A stretch of DNA of 64,000 bases from Plutella xylostella (Eukaryota; Arthropoda; Insecta; Lepidoptera; Plutellidae), in NCBI RefSeq assembly GCF_932276165.1, contig NC_063993.1:7016001-7080000 (forward strand). Reading direction: 5' to 3'. A program made the translations under genes and the position numbers. The notes beneath the pieces are model-generated. The model was not told where the DNA came from. It was given only the letters and a program-made list of their open reading frames with translations, and made no database searches. Positions 33,797-45,070 of the stretch are shown one piece after another. Each line of letters begins with the position of its first letter. The stretch's first letter is position 1.

Positions 33797-34505
33797 GGAA
33801 AATGAATAGGTACAGTCCAATTATGAGAATATTTAACAAAACTTATTTCTTATTTGAAATAAAATATGTAAGCTAAGCATTTAAAACAATATAAATAGCA
33901 AATATTATCATTATGAAGAGAGGACATAAATACAATCGGTAAGCAATCTCAAAGAAAATTATAAATAGAGCTCAGAAATTGCACGATAAACAACTCATAT
34001 ACCTTCGTAAAAGACTTGTCTCTCGCAGTCTAGGCATAATTAAAGGCGTATTTCAGCATTCCATTATCTTCAGCCAGGTGAGGTCGAGATAAACATCAAC
34101 ATGCTTAATAACTGTGGTCCCAACAACCGCAAACAACTTTCCAACTGCCCTAGCGCAGATGTGGCTGACATCTCTTTGAAGATAAAGACGCGAGATAATT
34201 TTGCAATTTTCGCATTGAGAGGCCGCGATATGCCGCTACCTGCCACCCGCGCTCCTGTCATATTGCGAAATTAGATTCTGGAATCGCCTCGAATCGACTG
34301 ATCTTTGTAATTGCTGGTATATTTGAAAAAGATAATTAAGTTTAAAACTTTTTCGATTTATTGACGATTGGCTCTTTGGGTGAGAGTTAATCAGAAAATG
34401 ATCATATTATTTTAGTTAATATAAGTATATAGGAGCACTGCTGCTGCCGCTATGTGAGGCGCTATCATCTCTTGAAAATTTTCAGGACTAGAACCAAAAA
34501 CAATA
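33797..34505. other. Gene-less stretch
   Basis: Nothing recognised. Confidence 0.5.
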
Positions 34506-34558
34506 TTGGTAAGTTCACACTTACTGTAGGTACCTACGAGTAAGTGTGAACTTACCAA
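34506..34558. repeat. 53-bp near-perfect palindrome
   Basis: A 20-bp arm (34506-34525, containing GGTAAGTTCACACTTAC) is exactly complementary to 34539-34558. The centre, GTAGGTACCTAC plus one base, is itself a perfect 12-bp palindrome, so the whole tract can extrude as a cruciform or fold as an almost loopless hairpin. Confidence 0.9.
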
Positions 34559-37500
34559 CCAACCAAACCGCAGTGAAAAGCCCATTGTCCAAGCTTAGGG
34601 AGACTGTTAATGGAATATGCACAAAGGTTCCATTTGAGTGAGTCAGTCGCAGGCACAGGCCTCCTTATAGAATGGAATACTTACTTGTAAAAATAAATAT
34701 ATATTTTTGTGATTATTAACAAAAATAGTGGTAAGTGGCAACGCTTTTGTAATATTTAATATAATATCTCCATCAAGACCTACACGCATGGGTCACTCTC
34801 AATAGGCTTAGCCCACTTTGTCCCTTCTATTTATATTTCTGGTCGCCACATGTTGTTTCTCACTCAATTTTATAACAGTTTATTCCCGAACTAAAGAACC
34901 CCTTGTACAGATTAAGTAGGTCCTTCCAACACCCTGTCACTATTTACAGTTTGAGTATAAGCGTTCGTATGAAATGATCGCGAGCGACAACCCTATAGAC
35001 ATATTTGTCAGCACGATTATGTCAAATACAAAAATAATCCCGTCATCTATTTGCAAGGAAGGGCTCCCCTCCTCGTGGGATGGTTGCCAATGCGGGGAAC
35101 TTTGCACAGAGGCGCTCTTTCAACTCACTATAAAGGCCGGAACCGGAGATTATGAACTCCGTGGCGTCAGTGTATGGCAACCAGTATTTTTCACACGTAT
35201 GCAAATAGATGATAGGGAGGTCTAAAAAATATACACTTTGCAAACGCAATAGAACTTTGCTTCGCTGTAAGAGACTATTTTTATTCTCATTTTCTCACTG
35301 TTATATAAGATAGATAGGTAGGTATAAAAGTTTAAGGCTTAATGAAATTTCTAATGAAATTTTAACTTATCTTTTTTCTAATATTCGTAAAGAGGAGACG
35401 TATAATAGATGAGGGGCAACTCATACAACTGAGGGTGTCTGTTGCCATGGCTAGTAATACTTTCCACATGTATAAAAATATGTCCTGAATTTGACTAGGA
35501 TATTTTCCCCTCCGCTTGCCTAGCAACAGGTCAAAGAATTATTAGATTTTTACTAAGAATCTCTATTTTGATATGAATTACCTACTTTGATAAATACGAC
35601 TTAAGCTGTTGTGTAGCTTAGCGTCAATCGATGTCGCCCCATAAAAATAATAATAATGCAGGTACTGAGAATGTTACTTTATAAACAATCCTTATACTCG
35701 GATCCTAACACTTTATTTGTATTATAAATTATAATATAAACCTATTTTTTGGTAGGTTTTCAAACGGCTGCGACAGAAAACAGAACGCATGGGTTTTTGA
35801 ACATTAAACGTACGAATCAAACGTGGTGCGTTCATTTTGCGAAATAATCGAGCGCGTGACTCAGCAAAAAACTAATTAAAGGGAGGACGTCAGCAAACAA
35901 ACAATGTGAAACCTTTTTAGTCAAAGAGGGTGCTGCCTCGATTCAAATACATTTTTAATCATACGTTGACCACGCCCGGCCTGTCATGTCAGGGACTGAC
36001 CGAGCTTTCGGCTACGGTGTAGGTGTAGTTGTATGTAGTATAGTAGCCGAAATTACATAGCTTATATTAAATTCACCTTGGATTTTCTAATCCGTCAATA
36101 TCAAAATAAACTTACCTGACTCCATATTTTGTAATGGTATTCAGAATGCTGTTTTAATTCAAGAATATGACTAGATTCTACTGGCATTTTTCAAACTGTT
36201 ACTTTTACGTCAAAATGAAACAATTGCGGGAAAATCACTGATAAAATTCCATTCTGTATAAAAAAGTTCTGCAAAGTATGAATTATTCTACTTATAGATA
36301 CTTTGTCCATTATATTATTGGTTTTTAGACATTTGAAATCACATGCATATTTGACGACTGCAAAGGAAAACCAACTTTACTTACCAGACATAAGGAAACG
36401 TCAAAAATACAATAACATAGTGGAAGCTCTATAAATTAACATAACAAGCCGAAGACTTCGGCTAATTCGCTCTACTACGGCTATTCATGAGTTGTAAAGG
36501 ACATCATTTCGGCGGCTCACTTTGCTCGGCGTATGTTAATGGCGTGTGTATGTGCCTTGACATGTGTCGGCCCCGAAATTTAGCCCAAAAGGGGCTGGCT
36601 ATTCTCTCAACCTCGATTCGTAGCGAGATATTAAGGATACTGGTTATGCGAAGGCTACTCATGATTATGATGAAGACGATTTGCCTTTTTGTTAAGTTGT
36701 CCCTAGCTTCATAGCTTTAAACATGATACGGTTATAGATCTACTGTAATTTTGGTATCTACGTTAGGTCTAAGATTATGATGAAAGTGTTTTGTTTCACC
36801 AACATAATTCAGCTGCAAGTGATGAGCTTATTTCTTGGGTATGAAAGGAGCCTCCTCGAGTATCAACCTTGCAAAACTTATCTGACTGGATGTTCCTTTG
36901 TCTAGTAAATAGGCGTACTCAAGATGGAATTGACGGTTTGTGAATTTATAAAAAAGTGTATATAAGTACTTATTATACTTATTTATAGAGTTGACTGTGT
37001 GAGTACCCAATGAACGGAAAACGGAAACAATAAACTGGTTTCTCGTTAGCTCTATGACAACATGCACAATCCACTAATTTCATTAAATTAATTTAACTCT
37101 GACTGTGTGTAAGTACATACCTACTATAATAATTATAGATAATTTTAGCTTGGACAAAGCGACAAACAGAATGATTCGCATTTAATCCTTCATTATTTAT
37201 TAATACGAGCCATTTCATTTGTGACAGGGCCAATTTTCTGATAGTGGCACGCCGTAATGTGCGTTGTGACGTGTGCGGACACTGGTGTGTGTCAGACGAC
37301 GTGAAACAAACCTGCACACATTAAACTAGGTACTCATGCTAAGTAATAATGTTTAGTAATTGTTGTAAGTACTCTAATAGATATTGTAGGGTACAGTTAA
37401 GAAAAGAAAAAATTATATTTCTTTAAGTTATATCTTTAACACACAATACAAATTAATGAAAGTGCGAATCTTAATTTATAGTACTTATCTTCAAATATTT

Positions 37501-39050
37501 ACAACAAACACACAAGACAAATTGGCCATTTATCCACTACATATTCTAGGCGAATAAATGAGTTTGTGAATTTGCCAAAGAAAGTCAATGTACCATCACC
37601 TTTTCACTAGGTTAGACCAATGTAGACGGATGAGGTCGGGGTATCGCAGACATTCGTCAGCCATCGCTCAGTGTCCCCACTAATTGAAAATTCCAGTCAG
37701 CTTCATTAAATTCACGAGACACAATAGAAGGGATGTTGTCACTTAAATTTAAATCGGATTAATTCGATTATCGGTCAACTTGCGCGGCCGGTGTCCGGTG
37801 ATCGCGCCGGGCGTCCAGCGGAGCACGGATTCCGTTTTATTGCTAATGTGTGCTTAAATATTTATTTGATTAGGATTGTTTGCGTGTCGCGATATGTAGG
37901 TCATTGAATCGAAATGTTTACGTTTCTAATTTTACCCTGTTTGTAAATAGCCGGCTGTGTTCAACTTCAATTGAAAAGACACCTCTAACTCCGTGGAAAG
38001 TAAAAATCAACCTTAAATGTATTGTTCCCTTACTTTGACAGTATACGAACAGAAAGAGACAGACACAGATTTAATGCCGACTATTGCCGACATAGCTTAA
38101 AGTTCCTTTGTGGAACTCGGCCTAAGACATGTTTCATGCCATCAATAGTTTTAATGCTTTTGGATAGGCACTGACTGTACAAATACGAATAGATACAGTC
38201 TCCAAAGAAGTGCTAGATGCACTGTATAGTATATGTAAACAGTAGACAGACATAAATTATTCTTAATCCTTTTATAATAGAAATCTGAATCATATATTTG
38301 GTTAATTTTCACCATTAGTAAGATAAACAAATTCCATTGGCGTGGCTCCGAGATAATCATCACTTCGCACTAATCAAACCCAGTCAAATACACCCTATTC
38401 TATACCGATATAAACCTACATACTTTTTTCTTCTAAAATCAACATTAGTGGAAAACGGTGAATGTGGGTGTTAGGACGATCCGTATTTAAAATATTTTAA
38501 GCAGGCTATGAATATGCAGGGGCACGGGCGGGCGTCGCCGGCGACTAACGATTTGCACGTTTTTGGACCGCTCCGGCGCTAATTGCAAGTGTGAACGTAC
38601 CCTTATGGCGAATGTAATTGCTTTCGCTGATAAAAGATACCTTGAGGTCTTACCGATTTCGCAACGTGTTTGTCGATGCGACGACTTCATGAGTGTTTTG
38701 TTTACACTCAGGTCGGAATTGTATGCACACTTTATAGATAGGCACTTCTTATCTTAATAGTTGCTTATCGTGGATATCTTGATTACTATGGTGTTGAAAA
38801 GCCCATGAACCAGCATACATGACATAATAGGATATACATCCATTGCAATTTCATTTGAGTCATACACCTATTCAAGTATTTACAAACAATAGTAACGATT
38901 GAATACTACTCAACTTAACTATAAAATACATACTTTATCATTTAAATTAATAAAGGACACCTCTATAACCAGCAACAAAACCACAAATTGGATTAAGTTG
39001 GACAAAAGGTTCGTTTTTGAGGATGATATTTTTATTCACGCGTCTGGCTC
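34559..39050. other. Gene-less stretch
   Basis: No supported gene or named repeat. GC-richer patches occur at about 37780-37830 and 38515-38580 without a convincing frame. Short frames (34974-35225, 36487-36714) lack any signature. Confidence 0.5.
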
Positions 39051-39058
39051 GCAGGTGC

Positions 39059-39139
39059 ACGCCGCCGCCGCCGCCGACGCCCCGCTGCCGCCCCGCTGCC
39101 GCCCCGCCGCCGCCCCGCCGCCGCCCCGCCGCCGCCATC
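39059..39139 (+). repeat. (GCC)n/(CCGCC)n repeat, possible exon
   Basis: An almost pure GCC/CCG run. On the plus strand it is preceded by a plausible 3' splice site (T-rich run, then GGCTCGCAG) and reads as an Ala/Pro/Arg-rich frame that stops at about 39159. On the minus strand a Gly/Ala/Arg-rich frame starts with ATG. I cannot tell whether either is translated. Confidence 0.4.
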
Positions 39140-39612
39140 AGACAATGCGGCGGGATTGAGCCCGATTGTGCGCCCTTTGAATAACCATGTCAGAATCCGG
39201 CGCCGTATTGTTGATGAGCAATTATTGCTGAATTCTCTCCATGAATTTAACTATCCAGTTTTGTCCGCATTTTGGACACTCCGCCGACTGTGCAATAGTT
39301 TTAGTGCGATGTGCGAACTCGTTGGAACGTGCACTGTTTGATTATTAAGTGGGTGAGTGATTATGTGATTAAATACCTAATCATTAGTTGGTTACCATAC
39401 AAAGGAATGGGAAAGATAAGGGTGCCTATGTCCAGCAGTGGTGATGTTGATGTTAGAAAAGAAGGTACTTACATAATACATTCAGTGATGTTATAATTAT
39501 ATTTTTGTTTCAATTACATAAAGGTGTGGATCAACATGTAGAGCCATTCTAATAACTAACACCGCTATAATAATTGCTTCTCAGTAACAATGTGTTATAA
39601 TCTACAGGTAGG

Positions 39613-39752
39613 TACAGTCAGCTGCATAAGTAGCTACTTATACAGTTTTGTACCTTGTCAATCTGAAACCGCCTATCCATTCATTGAAATATTGACGTTT
39701 CGTGAGTTTGACAAGGTACAGAAGTGTATAACAACTTATGCAGCTGACCGTA
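39613..39752. mobile_element. 140-bp foldback MITE, second family, copy 1
   Basis: The ends TACAGTCAGCTGCATAAG and CTTATGCAGCTGACCGTA are complementary apart from one base, and the inner arms TACCTTGTCAA/TTGACAAGGTA are also complementary. A diverged copy lies at 48347-48492 inside the LINE 3' region. TA borders. Confidence 0.82.
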
Positions 39753-42194
39753 CACAAACAAGCAACAACTGAAAAAACCTACCTACTCAAATATGAAAAC
39801 ACAATAAAGATAATAATCGCGTGGAGCGTGCGACACGAACGCGATACCTATTCCGCAGGCGTGCTAGGCGCAGTGTATGGAATTATCGCACTTCCATGCC
39901 TATTGTCAGCCGTTACGTGACAAACATACTGACAGGAGCAAACACCATTGTTTCATCTGGTTAATAAAGTTACCTGTATCCTAATTGCTTTCTGCCCTGC
40001 TATTGATCTAGCTGCAGGGACCTACTCCCGTTGATTGATAGGTGTTTCACGCCTATTGGTTACTCAGCCCGCCATTAATACGGTTATGATGTATGGATTG
40101 CTAATGAATGGCATGATAAGACCGTATTGTTACAATGTACTCGGCATTGTGCCAGTGATCTAGCTGAATCTGTTGATTAATCATTATTATTGTGACGTAA
40201 TAATCGTGTGGCTGATACTGAAATCAATAACTATTTGAAGTTATTGTAAATTCTAAACATTCCAGTTAACTAAGTGCAGGGATGTCTTGGTAGTCAAGAA
40301 GAAGTTACAATGACATTGCTACTATATATCATCAATACATAGATAGATAGAAACATAGATAATTCTTTATTGCACACAAACACAGAAATAATAATTGATC
40401 ATCTATACATTTTATATCTAAAATTCTGTTTCACAATTTCTGATTATCTGTGGAATAGAAATCATGCTAGTACATATGACTGCCTGAAATTATGTTTAAT
40501 ATAGTGACCGACTACCGAATAACCACTCGAGAAGAGTCAAAATATTGCGAACCGCACCGAAGCAAAGGCTGCTGTAGAATTTAGGAGATATTTATAAGCA
40601 AAGATAGGCATAAGCAAAAAGATGAAAAGATGCTCGATGAGTTTCTTTTGTCATATCTTCACCTCAGTGTCCGAGCCTTTGTGAAATGGTGGTAGACTCA
40701 TAATCTATACAATCAACAAACAACTAATTGTAAAATTTTACGTTGCATAAATTAAAAGGTTTCAATGTTAATGTAACTCGTATAAATTCCAACATAAAAC
40801 TGAAAGCGAGGATTAAGTATTGAGCAAAAGCAAAAGTTGGGGCATGTTTAAAAATTTTCGCCTGAAGTACGAAACTCTCCAATTAGTATCGCAGATCCGA
40901 GAAACTACAAAACAAGCGGCAAGATGTAGAACTACATTGGGATTCAACCGAATTATTAGCCTCACCTGGCCGGCTCTACAAATAGGGGCAATTTACAAAG
41001 TTGCAATGTAGAGCTCGCTCCGAAGGCAGTCTTGAGTATTAATTGAATAGATACGTCCGTAGCCGGCTCCATCCTCAGTTAATCACTGTTGAAAAGGCTT
41101 GATAGAGCGCTGGCGTGCTACCTAGAAGCGCACTTCGGAAAACTTGTGTCTTCTTGATACGACGGCTGAATGCCGGCTGGGAATTGGTTCATTCATTAGA
41201 CATAGAAAAATAAAGGTTTGAGCTTTGTGAGGAATTGGAAAAGCTGTGTTTAGTATTTTCAAGAAAAAGTAGGTATAAGTATTGTGCTTATGTCATAAAA
41301 TAAATATGAAAATTCCAATGGAATAAAATTACGAAGTGGTTGAATCGAAAAAAGAATTGAAAGGATGTCAATAAAAAGCTTTTTAAAAGCATTTTAACTA
41401 TTGATGAATATAATACACGAGAAGCAATCTCAGCTAATGGTTACCGCTTAGCGGCCATTTTGACGGCTTGATGCATTTCCGCGCTGAAATTACTATCATT
41501 TTGTTGAATGAGGGATGGACCATAAACAGAGAAATTGCCGCCTACTTTTATTTATGGAATATTTAAATAAAATTATATTCACAATAACTATTAATACTCT
41601 ATACTCGTATATATATATATATATATATATAATGATTCAGCCTTATTATAATAACTGTATATATATGTTACTGATTTGGTTGATGTCTGATCTATTAATA
41701 AATAGTCATTATGACAAATTTGTCTAATTTTACATAATAAATCCATTTCTAGATATAAAATACTTATACAAAGTATAGCTCCAATGAAAACACCTATAAA
41801 CTCGACCATAAAACTAAATCCCCAATCAAAAGCAGAGAAGCAAGCTCGTTTGCTCCCATCTTACCAAACAAAGAATGAGGGTGGTAAAGTATTTCTTAGA
41901 GGGATAAAAAGGTACTAGGAACATGAATATAAATATGGTCGGGCCGATGTCTCGGAACGAACCAACTAGGGATGCGCGATGTGCCAGAGCGTAATACAAT
42001 GCATACAAAATGCTCAAAGCTTCCTATGCAAATATATTTCCTCGCTGACATATCAGCTGGCTTATAGCTGGTTGAAATTTTTGACAGCTAGTTTATGCGT
42101 AAATCGCAAGTTTTTTGATCTTTAGATCTCGTAACTACATTGTTTACTAATGAATTATAAATAAAAAATTAAGTTTACCTATAAGTATTTTTAT
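39753..42194. other. Gene-less stretch with a (TA)n microsatellite
   Basis: A pure (TA)n run lies at 41609-41630. Near 40340-40400 a segment containing ATTCTTTATTGCACACAAA resembles a LINE 3' end on the minus strand. No gene is seen. Confidence 0.5.
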
Positions 42195-42472
42195 AATAAT
42201 TTAAAAAAATAATAAACCGACTTCAAAAAACCACTAAAATGTAAGAAATAATTTATATCAATTTTATGTGACATTACAAATATACCTAAGCTGGAACTGT
42301 TCTTTTTTGATGTTGGTGCGGTGACAAAGTAATCTGAAGAAATATGGCACCAACTTCAAAAAAGATCAGTTCCTGCTTAGGTATATTTGTAATGTCACAT
42401 AAAATTGCAAAATTATTTCTCACATTTTAGTGGTTTTTTGAAGTCGGTTTTTTAATTTTTTAAATTATTATT
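42195..42472. mobile_element. Foldback element with ACCGACTTCAAAAAACC arms
   Basis: AAACCGACTTCAAAAAACCA near 42214 is mirrored by its complement near 42430-42450, and pairing continues inward (GTGACATTACAAATATACCT against its complement) to a short centre near 42330. The ACCGACTTCAAAAA word is a frequent lepidopteran repeat end in my experience. No coding capacity. Confidence 0.8.
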
Positions 42473-43572
42473 TTATTTTATTGTTTTTAGTTAATTTTCA
42501 ATAATATTCCATCAAAAGTAAGATGCAAATGATACCAATAAGTCCTACTAGTCAATACGAATCACTCAAGACTAAAAACGAGGTAGTTGATATATACCGT
42601 TGAGGAGTTCCTTTGACTGCCTTCCGTTTCCATCATCAGATCAGCTCAAGGTCACCATCATATTTTTTGTTATAAAAACTATATTTACGTTGTAAATTTC
42701 ATTAGAATCGGTTAATATGTGCCCAAAATGGAAATTAATACCCTGTTTTTACCCCTTTACCCACAACAAAAATATTCACAAGGACTAACCCAAAACTCCC
42801 CCCCAAAAAGAGCCTCTTCGAAACGTTATTTAAGAAGGAGCTGGTAGGTACATATAAACGAAAACAAGCAAAAATAAGAACGTAGGTACGTATTGTTTTT
42901 ACCGAAATTTAATGTTAGATGTAGGTAGTAAAGGTAAATAACATATCGATTCCCCTGCATTTGCGTGTTTTCGTAGTGAAATAAGATCATAAAAGGCAAT
43001 AATTTTTCAATTGATTGTGAAACATGGAAGGGCTTTACAATACTTTATATCAGCGCGATCCGAGGGAGAAACGAAAAGTCTAACTTATTGAAACAAAATT
43101 TCCATAAAGCAGCATTAAACCAGCTATAAACTTCAGAAAACCGACCTGCAAGATGGAAGACCAAACAGGAACAGTGAATCGAAGGGGATATAAAAGTACG
43201 GGATTGCGGAAATGAACACGAGAGCAATAAGGGGCGTTCTAGGAACGGACCCTTATCTGTCACAGTAAACACTATACGACCACAATAGTAGAGAAACTTC
43301 TAGAAAGAAAAAAAATATTAAGACGAAGAAGATCAAGTGATCAAATTGATTGATTCTTCCATGGCCTATAAGAATGCAACTCATACCTCCTATGTTTAGC
43401 AGGTGTATTTATTTTAATATTTTAGGTAGGACCGTAATAAAATAATATAAGTAATCTTTTATTGGTATTCAGTCAGTTGTCAGGTAAGTCGATCAAATAG
43501 TCGACTATACTGAAAATGTGTGTACTGTGCCGGCTGGAAAAGAAAATTACTAGAAATTGCTAGAAGTTTGTG
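42473..43572. other. Gene-less stretch
   Basis: Nothing recognised. Confidence 0.5.
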
Positions 43573-43660
43573 TAATTTTATTTAACTCTTTATTGTACAA
43601 ATATTACAAATAAAAGTACAAAGGGTGGACTTAACGCTAAAAGCATTTTCTGCCAGTCAA
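43573..43660 (-). mobile_element. LINE-type 3' tail fragment, minus strand
   Basis: Read on the minus strand it gives GACTGGCAGAAAATGCTTTT, then a GCGTTAAGTCCACCC core, an AATAAA and an A/T-rich tail. It matches the tails at 19037-19100 and 52757-52840. There is no coding part. Confidence 0.55.
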
Positions 43661-44082
43661 CCCGCAGGAGGTACAGGAAAAATAGGATATGAAAAGAGTA
43701 TGAAATGTAATATGAAAAGAGTTAGATAAGAAAGATGATAAAATAAGATAATACTGCCTATTAATGGGTAGAAAAAAGACCATCCACAAAACGTAATCCG
43801 TTTTCGTAAATGCTTGATGGAAACCCTTGCTACTTCTATACCGGAAAGATGCAGGCTTCGTAGGAAATGCACTTTATATCCAAACGAGTTCAATGTTCCT
43901 GAACCAATTTTTTTTCTATTTTAAATCTGTAAAAGATTTGGGGAAATCATGAAATAGTACCGTCATAAATTGTTTGACTAACATAGCACACACTTAAAAA
44001 CATTTTGGTAAATTGTAATGTTTTAGGCCTGAAGTGAAGTTAAAATTGTAACAAAAATATTACAAAAAGATCCCCCGGTCTT

Positions 44083-44997
44083 ATGTGCAATCGGTGTGAA
44101 AAAGTGGTGCACGCCAATACGCTCTGCAGCGGCCTGAGCGCGAAGCAGGTAGCAGCACTGCGCGCCGCCGACAGCCTCGAGTGGACCTGCCACGAGTGCG
44201 CTGACAACACCCCCAAACGTAAGTCCATTATAATACCCGAAGAAGACGACGATGAAGAAACTGAGTTGAACCTTAAGTCTGCACCAGTAGATATCAAACG
44301 ACTTCTCCAAGACGTATCCAAAGAGGTACAAAAAACATTCAGGAATGAGCTCAAAGAAGTAAATACTGCCCTCCAGTACTGCAGTGATAAAATAGATGAT
44401 TTCTCCCAGTTTATGGATGCTTTCAAAGAAAAAATCAAAGAACTAGAAAAATCTAACACCGCCATTAAAAATAAAAATGCCAATCTGGAACTGAAAATCG
44501 GTGCCCTAGAACAACGAGTAAATGACTTAGAGCAGGAGAAACTGACGAACCAAATGGAAATCTCTAATATTCCAAACACAGAAAATGAAGATACTTCGAA
44601 AATAATCAAAGATATCTCTGATAAGTTAAACCTCAACACTAACGAAGTGAGGGTAATCAAACGAGTGCCTACCCGCGAAGGGCGCTCCGGCCTAATCAAG
44701 GTTGAAATGATTTCCCAAGAGGCGCGAGATGGCTGGGTGGACGCTGCTCGAAAGAAAAAACTAATCGTCGCCGATATTGTGCAGTCTGCCCCTCAAGAAG
44801 TCGGTCAGATGAAAGTATTCATCCGCGAAGCCCTCACTCAACACCGTAAAATGCTACTGTGGACTACCAAGCAAGAGCTCCAAAATACACACAAATATAT
44901 CTGGTGTAAGAACGGGAACATCCTAGTACGCAAGGAAGACCAAGGCAAAGTCATTACAATAAGATCTGCCGAAGACATAAAAAAACTACAAACATAA
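44083..44997 (+). CDS. LINE ORF1: partial PHD finger, coiled coil, FP25K-like end domain
   Basis: 304-aa RNA-binding protein of the LINE. Residues 2-40 show Cys-x2-Cys, His-x4-Cys and a final Trp-Thr-Cys-x2-Cys, the second half of a PHD-type zinc finger; the first Cys-x2-Cys is missing. Residues about 65-165 are a charged coiled coil (KEKIKELEKSNTAIKNKNAN region). The C-terminal ~110 residues, with IKRVPTR, VFIREALTQHRKMLLW and YIWCKNGNILVRK, resemble the end domain shared by insect LINE ORF1 proteins and baculovirus FP25K-type proteins (known relationship; assigned by pattern here). The ATG at 44083 may be only the first one left after truncation. Confidence 0.8.
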   Translation: MCNRCEKVVHANTLCSGLSAKQVAALRAADSLEWTCHECADNTPKRKSIIIPEEDDDEETELNLKSAPVDIKRLLQDVSKEVQKTFRNELKEVNTALQYCSDKIDDFSQFMDAFKEKIKELEKSNTAIKNKNANLELKIGALEQRVNDLEQEKLTNQMEISNIPNTENEDTSKIIKDISDKLNLNTNEVRVIKRVPTREGRSGLIKVEMISQEARDGWVDAARKKKLIVADIVQSAPQEVGQMKVFIREALTQHRKMLLWTTKQELQNTHKYIWCKNGNILVRKEDQGKVITIRSAEDIKKLQT

Positions 44998-45070
44998 CTT
45001 TCTATAAAACCTAACCTTCAAAGTCAAGATATACCTACCTATAATTTATTTTTTATTTAGTTAACTAACA

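Noticed and set aside
41609..41630. (TA)n tract considered as an origin or transposon border
   Set aside because: Simple microsatellite without flanking inverted repeats.
44040..44699. 219-codon minus-strand frame
   Set aside because: Shadow of the LINE ORF1 on the opposite strand.
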